Shown here: piece after piece, positions 1 through 5,614 of the stretch
Layout of the letters: each line of letters opens with the position of its first letter
How positions within the stretch are numbered: the stretch's first letter is position 1
NCBI GenBank assembly: GCA_023417885.1
Contig: JAEZED010000123.1
Coordinates: 1 to 7,352, forward strand
Direction: 5' to 3'
Length of the DNA stretch: 7,352 nt
Origin: Planctomycetota bacterium
GTDB lineage: Bacteria; Planctomycetota; Phycisphaerae; Tepidisphaerales; Tepidisphaeraceae
Notes under the pieces: model-generated
Database searches by the model: none
What the model saw: only the letters and a program-made list of their open reading frames with translations
What the model was told of the DNA's origin: nothing
Position numbers and translations under genes: made by a program

Positions 1-128
1 GAGCAGGCGCGACACGTCGTAGCGCCCCTTCGCGGGCGGCCGCGCGGATCGGCCGGCTCGGCGTGCGCCGGCCCGGCGAGGAGCGCCAGGATCGCCAGGA
101 CGATCCCGAAAAGCGGTACGCGAGCCAT
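1..128 (-). CDS. 5' end of a gene for a secreted or periplasmic protein (partial)
   Basis: Reading leftward from the ATG at 128-126, the product begins MARVPLFGIVLAILALLAG and continues PAHAEPADPRG. This is a classic Sec signal peptide: short basic n-region, hydrophobic core at residues 5-18, and a probable cleavage after AHA (residue 23). Only 42 codons are visible before the window edge, so the function is unknown. The frame stays open upstream, and a GTG at 152-150 would add MRPKLGFV; neither start has a good Shine-Dalgarno. One oddity: after the signal peptide this frame reads as an unnatural Arg/Pro-rich string (RGRPRRGATTCRAC), while another frame of the same strand, at about 1-34, reads KGRYDVSRLL, which looks much more like protein. 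A one-base frameshift near 30-50, real or a sequencing error, is therefore possible. The gene is divergent from the arsR-type gene, with 111 bases between starts. Confidence 0.5.
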   Translation of the reverse strand, partial: MARVPLFGIVLAILALLAGPAHAEPADPRGRPRRGATTCRAC

Positions 129-199
129 CACGAAGCCCAGCTTCGGCCGCACGTCCGACGCAGTCAAATCCGGATCGAGACGTGTCGCGAGACAAAGCG

Positions 200-228
200 T
201 TGACACCGCCCGCAAATACATGTAACCT
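200..228 (+). promoter_or_regulatory. Candidate sigma-70 promoter of the arsR-SRPBCC cluster
   Basis: A perfect -35 hexamer TTGACA lies at 200-205. At the standard 17-base spacing is a weak -10, TAACCT (223-228), which matches TATAAT at three of six positions. Initiation would be expected about 6-10 bases beyond the -10, at about 235-240, practically on the GTG start at 240. The weak -10 is part of the palindrome described separately, so a repressor bound there would block RNA polymerase. The -35 is directly visible; the choice of -10 is inferred. Confidence 0.5.
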
Positions 229-237
229 TTTGGTTAC
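222..237. promoter_or_regulatory. Palindromic operator, likely autoregulatory site of the ArsR-type repressor
   Basis: The sequence GTAACC-TTTT-GGTTAC is a perfect inverted repeat with 6-base arms and a 4-base A/T spacer. It overlaps the predicted -10 and ends two bases before the GTG start of the repressor gene. ArsR-family dimers typically bind A/T-centred inverted repeats of about this size in their own promoters, so this is probably the autorepression operator. A short hairpin in RNA is a less likely reading, because a transcript would probably begin inside or after the palindrome. Confidence 0.65.
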
Positions 238-239
238 CT

Positions 240-617
240 GTGAGCGACGCGCAACTCGATGCCATCTTCAAGGCGCTGGGCCACCCCGTCCGCCGGGCCA
301 TCCTCGACCGGCTCGTCGAGGCGCCCGGCGCGAACGTCCTGGAGCTGGCCGGTTGCTTCACCATGAGCCGCATCGCCGTGATGAAGCACCTGCGGATGCT
401 CGAAGCCGCCCGGCTGGTCATTTCCCGCAAGGAAGGTCGACAGCGACTTCACTTCCTCAACGCCGTCCCCCTCCAGCAGATCGCCGACCGCTGGACCGAC
501 CGCTACAGCCGCTTCTGGGCCGGACGGATGGTCGATCTCAAGCAGCGCATCGAAGCACGCACCCAATCCAGCGCCGCCGAAGGCGCCCCACCACGAAAGG
601 CGGCAGACAGTGCCTGA
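240..617 (+). CDS. ArsR-family winged-helix transcriptional repressor (non-metal type)
   Basis: A 125-residue DNA-binding protein, a normal size for the ArsR/SmtB family. The N-terminal hallmark FKALGHPVRRAILDRL (residues 10-25) is followed by the helix-turn-helix at about residues 34-60 (NVLELAGCFTMSRIAVMKHL, with the recognition helix at SRIAVMKHLRML) and the wing (LVISRKEGRQRLHFL, about 59-73). The metal-sensing ELCVCDL motif is absent and only one Cys (about residue 39) sits in that region, so this is probably not an arsenic or heavy-metal sensor. It belongs instead with the subgroup encoded beside SRPBCC/AHSA1 proteins. The GTG start is chosen because the family fold begins at once; no Shine-Dalgarno precedes it, since the operator palindrome occupies that space, suggesting a leaderless mRNA. 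Its stop overlaps the next gene by eight bases, implying translational coupling. Likely role: autorepressor of this cluster. The inducing signal is unknown. Confidence 0.9.
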   Translation: MSDAQLDAIFKALGHPVRRAILDRLVEAPGANVLELAGCFTMSRIAVMKHLRMLEAARLVISRKEGRQRLHFLNAVPLQQIADRWTDRYSRFWAGRMVDLKQRIEARTQSSAAEGAPPRKAADSA

Positions 618-1176
618 CTCCATCTCCACTCCCGAGAGCTCGGTTTCGCAGCCGGCGGACTCGCCCGCCGCCGACGCCACGCGCTCGGTGATGAGCATCC
701 GGATCCGCGGGTCGATCCACGACGTCTGGCGCGAGATCACGCGCACCGACGACGTCATCCCCTGCTTCTTCAACATGCGCATGAACTACGACATGCTCCA
801 GCCCGGCTCAAGAATCTCCATGCGCTCCGCGGACGGAAAGTACACGGGCGTCGTTGGAGAGATCCTCGAAGTCCGCCCGCCCACGCTCTTCGCCCACACC
901 TTCCGCTTCACGAGCATGGATGACCCGCCCTGCAAGGTGATCTACAAGCTCCGGGAAATCGGCGGCGAGGTGGACTTCACCCTGATCCTCGAGGACCTCA
1001 CGCCCGGTTCCCGCAGCGCCAAGCAGATGGTCTCCGGCAGCCGCATGATCCTCAGCACACTCAAGCGGGTCATCGAGACCGGCCGGCCCGGCTTCGGCGT
1101 GCGCATGCTCTTCATCCTCTTCAAGGTGATGGCGCCCTTCACACCGAAGCGCTGCCGGACGGAACACTGGGCCTGA
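610..1176 (+). CDS. SRPBCC / AHSA1-like domain protein
   Basis: A 188-residue protein of the START/Bet v1-like (SRPBCC, 'activator of Hsp90 ATPase homologue 1-like') fold, a cytosolic hydrophobic-ligand-binding fold with no assignable reaction. After a Ser/Pro/Ala-rich N-terminal stretch (residues 1-26), the domain starts with SIRIRGSIHDVWREITRTDD (29-48), the usual 'strand plus helix with a Trp' opening. It continues through GVVGEILEVRPPTLFAHTFRF, a typical 'G.I.E..PP..L..T' AHSA1 signature, and VDFTLILEDLTPGS. The last 35 residues contain a hydrophobic segment (GVRMLFILFKVMAPF). The GTG start at 610 has a good Shine-Dalgarno (GAAAGG, 595-600; 9-base spacing) and overlaps the repressor stop by eight bases. 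An ATG at 691 would drop the low-complexity N-terminus but loses this support. ArsR/SRPBCC pairs are very common in bacteria, yet the ligand is generally unknown. Confidence 0.85.
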   Translation: MPDSISTPESSVSQPADSPAADATRSVMSIRIRGSIHDVWREITRTDDVIPCFFNMRMNYDMLQPGSRISMRSADGKYTGVVGEILEVRPPTLFAHTFRFTSMDDPPCKVIYKLREIGGEVDFTLILEDLTPGSRSAKQMVSGSRMILSTLKRVIETGRPGFGVRMLFILFKVMAPFTPKRCRTEHWA

Positions 1177-1242
1177 TGCCTTCCCCGCCCGGCATGGTGG
1201 ACGCACCGTTGCCAAGCACCCGCCTCGCGGCGCACCAGATCC

Positions 1243-1247
1243 GGAGA
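1243..1247 (+). promoter_or_regulatory. Ribosome binding site of the four-helix membrane protein gene
   Basis: GGAGA lies seven bases before the ATG at 1255. It fixes the start of the downstream gene and argues against longer readings in overlapping frames. Confidence 0.6.
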
Positions 1248-1254
1248 ACCCATC

Positions 1255-1659
1255 ATGTGGAAGCGCATCCTCGGTGTCGTGATCGGATTCATCGTGTGGA
1301 CGGTCCTGTGGCTCCTCGGCGGCGCGCTCGTCCAGGCCGCCCTGCCGGGGGCGGTCGTCCCGGGAGAGCCGGTCACGGGCGCGGGCGTGCTCCTGTCGCT
1401 GCTTGGCTGGAGCGTGGCCTGCTCGATTGCCGCCGGCGTCGTCGTGGGGCGGATCGCCGGGCGACGCCGCCTCGCCGCCTCGGCGGTGCTGGGTCTCATC
1501 CTGCTGGTCGTCGGAGTCGGCGTGCAGGCGGCGATGTGGAACCTGATGCCGCTCTGGTATCACCTGCCGTTCCTTGCCCTGCTCCTCCCCGCGACGCTCG
1601 CCGGCGCCGCCCTGGCGCGGCGGGGCAAGATGGGTGAGCCACCGCTGTCTCTGGCATGA
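1255..1659 (+). CDS. Small four-helix integral membrane protein, function unknown
   Basis: A 134-residue, very hydrophobic protein that I do not recognise as a named family. Four probable transmembrane helices are visible at about residues 5-30 (ILGVVIGFIVWTVLWLLGGA...), 42-66, 73-98 and 102-121. A basic loop (GRIAGRRRL, 65-73) sits between helices 2 and 3, and basic ends (MWKR, ARRGK) suggest both termini face the cytoplasm. There is no cleavable signal peptide and no polar motif that would suggest an enzyme. The ATG at 1255 is supported by GGAGA seven bases upstream. The gene starts 78 bases after the SRPBCC stop with no terminator-like hairpin in between, so it is probably the third gene of the ArsR-controlled transcript. 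Small membrane proteins are frequent partners of ArsR-family autorepressors, so it may be the effector of this unit; that is inference only. Confidence 0.75.
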   Translation: MWKRILGVVIGFIVWTVLWLLGGALVQAALPGAVVPGEPVTGAGVLLSLLGWSVACSIAAGVVVGRIAGRRRLAASAVLGLILLVVGVGVQAAMWNLMPLWYHLPFLALLLPATLAGAALARRGKMGEPPLSLA

Positions 1660-1719
1660 AAGGCAGGCATCCGTCGGCACTTGCGACCGGCGGGCCCGGC
1701 GGGCAGGATCGTCCCTCGC

Positions 1720-4311
1720 ATGCACGTGCGCGAGAACGATTCTGCGCTGGATCGCGCGCTGACGCCGGCATCGCAGACCGCCCCCGCGCCGCCGCACGGG
1801 GCCGTTCCGCAACGGGTCGCCCCCGGCTTCACCGCCCGCGCTCCGGCGCTGCCCGCAGCGATCCTCTTTATCGCTGGCATCCTCCTTCACGACCACCTCC
1901 GCCTGCTGACGGGCGCCTGGCTGGCGACCGCCGCCTGCCTCGGCGTCGCGGGACTGGTCGCACCCGGTCGTCGCGCGGGGAACGCCTGTCTCGCGGTGTC
2001 GATCGTGGCGCTGGGGCTGGGGGCGGGACAGTTGGCGCGATACCAGTTCCAGGCGGATCATGTCGCGCTCTACGTCGGCGACACGCCGCGCCTGGCACGG
2101 ATGGAGCTGCTGCTCACGGAGTCGCCGCGCCTGCTGAGGACGCCGGAGTCGGCGATGCCGCGTCCGCCGAAGCATGTCTGTCTCGCCGAGGTTCGCGGCG
2201 TGGAGACGTGGCGCGGCTGGCGAAGCGCGCACGGGATCGCCCTGCTGCAGTTCGATTCGCCGGTTCCGGAGCTTGTCGCGGGCCAGCGGCTGCGGGTGTT
2301 CGGGCTGCTGGAGCGGCCGGGGGAGGCGATGAACCCGGGGCAGTTCGACTTCGCCGCCTATTACCGCAGCGGTGGCGTGCTTGCGAGCATCAGCGTGGAC
2401 GGCCCCGGCAACGTGGAGGTGATCGGCGAGGGGGAGGCCGGCGTGCTGGCGGCCGCGCGCGAGCAGGCGCGGCGGTGGCTCGCGGCGGGGTTCGACGCGC
2501 ACACGCAGGTCGAGGCGGCGGTGCTTCGCGCGCTGTTGCTGGGTGAGAGCGACCCGGTGATGACCGACGCGCGGGAGGACTTTCGCAGGAGCGGGACGAG
2601 CCATCACCTGGCGATCTCGGGGATGCACATCGCGATCGTGGGCGGGCTGGTGCTGGGGCTGATGCGCCTCCTCGGCTTCGGCCCGCGAACGAGCGTGGTG
2701 GCCGGGACGCTGGTGGTGGCGATCTACGGGCTTCTGGCGCTGCCGTCGGCGCCGGTGATCCGGGCGACGGCGCTGGCGGTGACGTTCGGGCTGGGCCTGG
2801 TGACGGGCCGGCGCGCCGGCGGGCTTCAGTTGCTGTCGGCGTCGGCGATCTTCGTGCTGCTGATCAACCCGCTGGATGTCTACCGCGCCGGCTTTCAGCT
2901 CACTTTCGTGACGGTGCTGGGGCTGATGCTCTTCTCGCGACCGCTCCAGGGGTTCATGGGCTCGCGGCCGGAGCAGGAGGCGGATCTTCTGCGCCGGCAG
3001 CGCGACAGGCTGCTGTTCCGGGTGACGCACTGGTTCGACGCGCGAATGGTGGCGGCGCTGGCGGCGGCGGTGGTTGCCTGGGGGATCGCCATCCCGCTGG
3101 TGGCGGTGCATTTCGGGCAGTTCAACCCGTGGGCGATCCCCGCGTCGCTGGCGGCCTCCCCTTTCGTCTTCCTCTCGCTGGTGACGGGCGTGCTGAAGGT
3201 GCTGCTGACGGCGCTGCTGCCGGGCCTGTCGCCGGCCTGGGCCGAGATGGCGGCCTGGCCGGTGGAGGCGATGTTGTCGGTGGTGGACTGGTTTGCCCGG
3301 CGTCCCGGCGCGGACGTGCCGCTGCCGCAGCCGTCGCTGTGGCTGATCCTGGCGTTTTACGCAGCGACCCTGCTGTGGCTGGTGCGCTGGCCGACGCCCG
3401 GGCTGCGGTGGTCGGCGCGCGCCCCGCTGGGCGTCGTGTCGCTGGTGATGTTCATCCTGCCCTTCGCGGCCGGCGCGGGCGGGTCCGAGCAGCCGCTGCG
3501 CGCAACGGTGCTGGCGGTGGGCGCCGGGCAGTGCGTGGTGATCGAGACGCCCGCCGGTCGCGTGGCGATGATCGACGTCGGTTCCACCTCGCTCGGCGAC
3601 CCGGTGGGAAAGGCGGTCGCCCCCTTTCTGCGCAGCCGGGGACATACGGCCGTCGGGACGCTGGTGCTCAGCCACGCCAACTGGGATCACTACGGCGGCG
3701 CCGCGGACCTGGCGGATCGCTACGGCGTGGGGGAGGTGGTCGTGGGGGCGCGATTCGAGGAGGACGCGCGGCTGTTCGCCAGCGGCAGGAGCACGCTGGA
3801 TGCCCTCGTGCGGCAGGATCGTCCGCCGCGCGTGGTCGGCGTGGGAGACGTGATCCCGCTGGGCCGGCAGACGTTCATGCGGGTGATCTGGCCTCCGGCG
3901 GACGCCGCGCTGTCGAGCAACGACGCGTCGCTCGTGGTGCGGCTGGAGCACGCGGAGCGATCGATACTCTTCAGTGGCGATATCCAGTCGGAGGCGATGC
4001 GTCGGCTGCTGGTCCTGGCGGAGGACGATCCGGCACTGCTGAAGGCGGACGTGCTGATCGCCCCGCACCACGGCAGCGGCGAGGACGTGACGGCGGCGTT
4101 CATCGATGCGGTGGACCCCGAATGGGTCATCAGCTCCAACGGCCGCGTGCTGTCGCAGAAGCAGCGGCGCTTCGCCGAGATGACGGGCGGCCGTCCACTG
4201 CTCCGGACGCACGAGACCGGGGCGGTGTCTGTCGAGATCAGCGAGAACGGCACGCTGGCGGTGGAGACGTTCCTGGGCCGGGGAAGGCGGTCGCTGAGCT
4301 ATCCGGAGTGA
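1720..4311 (+). CDS. comEC: ComEC/Rec2 family DNA internalization channel protein
   Basis: An inner-membrane protein that passes single-stranded DNA into the cytoplasm during natural transformation. The 863 residues are full length for the family (B. subtilis ComEC is roughly 780). Order: a Pro/Ala-rich N-terminus; helices and a DUF4131-like soluble domain (about 45-240); the Competence domain with the hallmark SGTSHHLAISGMHIAIV (291-307), PVIRATAL and NPLDVYRAGFQLTF (383-396), within many helices to about 580; then a metallo-beta-lactamase-like domain (592 onward). The last carries LSHANWDHYGG (H652, D656, H657), LFSGD (D754) and APHHGS (H783, H784), so metal-binding positions appear intact. 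The second position of the HxHxDH-type motif is Asn654, as commonly seen when ComEC proteins lack that His. The ATG at 1720 (AGGA 11 bases upstream) is preferred; a TTG at 1681 would add 13 residues. The gene lies 60 bases after the membrane-protein gene, and its own promoter is not evident. Confidence 0.93.
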   Translation: MHVRENDSALDRALTPASQTAPAPPHGAVPQRVAPGFTARAPALPAAILFIAGILLHDHLRLLTGAWLATAACLGVAGLVAPGRRAGNACLAVSIVALGLGAGQLARYQFQADHVALYVGDTPRLARMELLLTESPRLLRTPESAMPRPPKHVCLAEVRGVETWRGWRSAHGIALLQFDSPVPELVAGQRLRVFGLLERPGEAMNPGQFDFAAYYRSGGVLASISVDGPGNVEVIGEGEAGVLAAAREQARRWLAAGFDAHTQVEAAVLRALLLGESDPVMTDAREDFRRSGTSHHLAISGMHIAIVGGLVLGLMRLLGFGPRTSVVAGTLVVAIYGLLALPSAPVIRATALAVTFGLGLVTGRRAGGLQLLSASAIFVLLINPLDVYRAGFQLTFVTVLGLMLFSRPLQGFMGSRPEQEADLLRRQRDRLLFRVTHWFDARMVAALAAAVVAWGIAIPLVAVHFGQFNPWAIPASLAASPFVFLSLVTGVLKVLLTALLPGLSPAWAEMAAWPVEAMLSVVDWFARRPGADVPLPQPSLWLILAFYAATLLWLVRWPTPGLRWSARAPLGVVSLVMFILPFAAGAGGSEQPLRATVLAVGAGQCVVIETPAGRVAMIDVGSTSLGDPVGKAVAPFLRSRGHTAVGTLVLSHANWDHYGGAADLADRYGVGEVVVGARFEEDARLFASGRSTLDALVRQDRPPRVVGVGDVIPLGRQTFMRVIWPPADAALSSNDASLVVRLEHAERSILFSGDIQSEAMRRLLVLAEDDPALLKADVLIAPHHGSGEDVTAAFIDAVDPEWVISSNGRVLSQKQRRFAEMTGGRPLLRTHETGAVSVEISENGTLAVETFLGRGRRSLSYPE

Positions 4312-4326
4312 GCGTGCCCGGGCGAA

Positions 4327-4791
4327 TCAGTCGCGCGGGGCGCTCTTCCCGCGGATGAACTGGTCGATGCCGGTTCGGCCGCTGCCGGTCATGAGCAGGC
4401 AGAAGGCCGGCGCGAAGAAGAGCAGTGCCATCTCCTTGGCCGGTCCGCCGCTGGTGAATAGCGGGTCGTTCCAGTGCACCATGAAGGCGGCGGTGCCCAT
4501 GACGCACATGATCCAGAGGGCCGCGGGTCGGGTGACGAGGCCCAGGGCCAGGAGGATTCCGCCGGCGAACTCGCCGAGTGCCGCCATCCAGGCGCTGACG
4601 GTCGGGAGGGGGAAACCGAGGGCGTCGGTGCTGTCGATCAGTCCCTGGTCGGGCGGGATCTTGCTGATGCCATGGCCGAACGCGAGGGCAAGGCCCGTCC
4701 AGGCGCGCAGGACCAGAAGGCCGATCTCAGCGGGCCAGCTCAAGCGCGAGGCGCCGCCGAACAGGAGCCGGGAAAGAACTTTCGTGGGCAT
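4327..4791 (-). CDS. DoxX family membrane protein
   Basis: A 154-residue protein with the four-helix DoxX fold. Helix 1 is IGLLVLRAWTGLALAFGHGISK (23-44), the typical 'LRL..G..F..HG..K' opening of the family. Helix 2 contains AALGEFAGGILLALGL (70-85) with the characteristic Glu (E74) and Gly-Gly. Helix 3 is about 90-107 ending in H106, and helix 4 about 119-136 (EMALLFFAPAFCLLM). DoxX-like proteins are integral inner-membrane proteins variously linked to quinone or thiosulfate oxidation and to redox stress; substrate and reaction cannot be assigned here. The ATG at 4791 is chosen because AAAGGA lies six bases upstream on this strand. A longer reading from 4887 adds an Arg/Pro-rich 32-residue extension that looks non-coding. 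It converges with comEC (15 bases between stops). DoxX genes often accompany ArsR/AHSA1 genes, so the nearby cluster may be related. A TAAGAT at 4917-4912 is a possible -10, without a convincing -35. Confidence 0.88.
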   Translation of the reverse strand: MPTKVLSRLLFGGASRLSWPAEIGLLVLRAWTGLALAFGHGISKIPPDQGLIDSTDALGFPLPTVSAWMAALGEFAGGILLALGLVTRPAALWIMCVMGTAAFMVHWNDPLFTSGGPAKEMALLFFAPAFCLLMTGSGRTGIDQFIRGKSAPRD

Positions 4792-4797
4792 TGGGCG

Positions 4798-4803
4798 TCC
4801 TTT
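4798..4803 (-). promoter_or_regulatory. Ribosome binding site deciding the doxX start
   Basis: On the minus strand AAAGGA (complement of tccttt) lies six bases before the ATG at 4791. It selects that start over the in-frame upstream start at 4887, whose extra 32 residues are Arg/Pro-rich and unlike DoxX N-termini. Confidence 0.65.
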
Positions 4804-5119
4804 GCGGGTGTGGGAGAAATCTCGCGGACGGAAGGGAATCGAGGGATGTCTCCGGCGCGGCGGGCCGCTCCGTCGTGTCGGGGACATTGACTGCCCCGTG
4901 AGGCCTGCGCGATCTTAGTTCCGCCGCCGCGGAGGGAGGCGGGCGAATCCGCAGCCGGAAAGGAGCGACGCGATCCTTCGAACCTGTCACCCCGCGACTC
5001 CGGTTGCCCCGTGCGAATCGCTCGCCCGCCCGCGCGTGGCACGCTCCGAGGCCTGTGACGCGGTTCCCGGGCGGAATTATCACCCGTGCCAGGAACGCAG
5101 GCGGGACGGCCCGCTTCAT

Positions 5120-5148
5120 TTGCAACGGGTATCGCCTTGGATTATCCT
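5120..5148 (+). promoter_or_regulatory. Candidate sigma-70 promoter in the long intergenic region
   Basis: TTGCAA (5120-5125, four of six against TTGACA) and TATCCT (5143-5148, four of six against TATAAT) are separated by exactly 17 bases, in a locally A/T-richer stretch of otherwise very GC-rich DNA. Transcription would begin near 5155 and run toward the TPR/secretin-like gene, giving a leader of about 400-460 bases, or producing a small RNA. Matches of this quality arise by chance, so support is modest. Confidence 0.25.
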
Positions 5149-5301
5149 CCCGCCCCGACTCGCTCCTTTCGGCAATTGCGCCTCCGTTGGGCGTGTGGCC
5201 GAGGGACGAGATCGCGACCGGGCACCGCCGGTCGTCCGGACGCCGGGACGCCAGCGCCCGGCATGGCCCAGGACGCAGGCCCCCGCCCGCCCGGTCGACG
5301 C

Positions 5302-5317
5302 CGATCGTTGCAAAGGC
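5302..5317 (+). repeat. Imperfect direct repeat, copy 1
   Basis: CGATCGTTGCAAAGGC matches the copy at 5425-5440 at 14 of 16 positions. The core contains GTTGCAAA, including the palindromic hexamer TTGCAA that also occurs at 5120-5125. The copies start 123 bases apart. It could be a pair of protein-binding sites upstream of the TPR/secretin-like gene, or chance. Confidence 0.35.
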
Positions 5318-5424
5318 AGGACGCAACGCCGCCGGCCAACCGCGCAACCCGAAGCGCCGCCGGCAGGCTCACCCACAGGACCAACAAACAGCCATCGGCC
5401 CCGCCCCGGTTGCAGCCGAGCCAA

Positions 5425-5440
5425 CGATAGTTGCAAAAGC
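5425..5440 (+). repeat. Imperfect direct repeat, copy 2
   Basis: CGATAGTTGCAAAAGC is the second copy of the repeat at 5302-5317 (14 of 16 identical). It lies in an A/T-richer patch 118-175 bases before the candidate starts of the downstream gene, where a -35 element or activator site would be reasonable. TTGCAA at 5431-5436 could be a weak -35, but no good -10 follows at 16-18 bases. Confidence 0.35.
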
Positions 5441-5600
5441 GCCCGCTACGCCTTAGTTGTGGTGCCCCGACGGCTCCGGCAGGAGCCCACCCCGCCTGCG
5501 AAATGCGTGTTGCCTGATCTGTCCTCAACGACCTCGGACCCCACAGGAGCAGCGCCCGTGTTCGACTTGTCCGGCCTTTCGTTCCGATCGACCCGCTGCC

Positions 5601-5606
5601 AAAGGA
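5601..5606 (+). promoter_or_regulatory. Ribosome binding site for the preferred GTG start of the TPR/secretin-like gene
   Basis: AAAGGA sits eight bases before the GTG at 5615. A second in-frame pair exists upstream: AGGAG at 5545-5549, eight bases before a GTG at 5558. The ATG at 5636 has no such site. The two site/start pairs in one frame make the true start ambiguous. Confidence 0.45.
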
Positions 5607-5614
5607 CCTCCGGC

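Larger units (their letters stand above)
4804..5557. other. Long intergenic region without a convincing gene
   Basis: This stretch separates the divergently oriented doxX-like gene and the TPR/secretin-like gene. Open frames exist on both strands, but their products are Arg/Pro/Ala-rich, show no recognisable motif, lack good ribosome binding sites and conflict with one another, as expected of random GC-rich frames. Local A/T-richer islands occur at about 5111-5147 and 5421-5460, the kind of composition seen at promoters. Visible sub-features are a candidate promoter at 5120-5148, a pair of 16-base imperfect direct repeats (5302-5317 and 5425-5440), and a 7-base inverted repeat TGGCACG/CGTGCCA (5037-5043, 5085-5091) with a 41-base loop. 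The region could hold a long 5' leader or a small RNA; nothing proves either. Confidence 0.5.

Noticed and set aside
240..617. Arsenic or heavy-metal sensing by the ArsR-type protein
   Set aside because: The Cys-containing metal motif (ELCVCDL type) is missing, no resistance genes are nearby, and the partner is an SRPBCC protein.
808..4212. A very long minus-strand open frame (over 1100 codons) antisense to the SRPBCC, membrane-protein and comEC genes
   Set aside because: Its product is a low-complexity string dominated by Arg, Gln, His, Pro and Ala, with no motif. It is explained by the strong G/C third-position bias of comEC, which removes stop codons on the opposite strand. The plus-strand frames have clear family hallmarks.
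4334..4353. Stem CGCGGG/CCCGCG with an 8-base loop as a terminator between comEC and doxX
   Set aside because: It lies inside the last codons of the doxX coding region and has no T-tract on either strand. GC-rich stems of six bases are expected by chance here.
3129..4358. A 409-codon plus-strand frame overlapping the end of comEC
   Set aside because: The product is Arg/Gly/Ala-rich without motifs. The comEC frame carries the conserved metallo-beta-lactamase residues in the same stretch.
5037..5091. Inverted repeat TGGCACG/CGTGCCA with a 41-base loop as a structured RNA
   Set aside because: The loop is long, the arms do not extend, and no further pairing supports a fold. It is kept only as a mention within the intergenic region.
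5004..5456. Possible 150-residue plus-strand gene in the intergenic region
   Set aside because: Composition is Arg/Pro/Ala-rich, there is no recognisable domain, and no convincing ribosome binding site precedes its start. Overlapping frames of similar quality exist on both strands.
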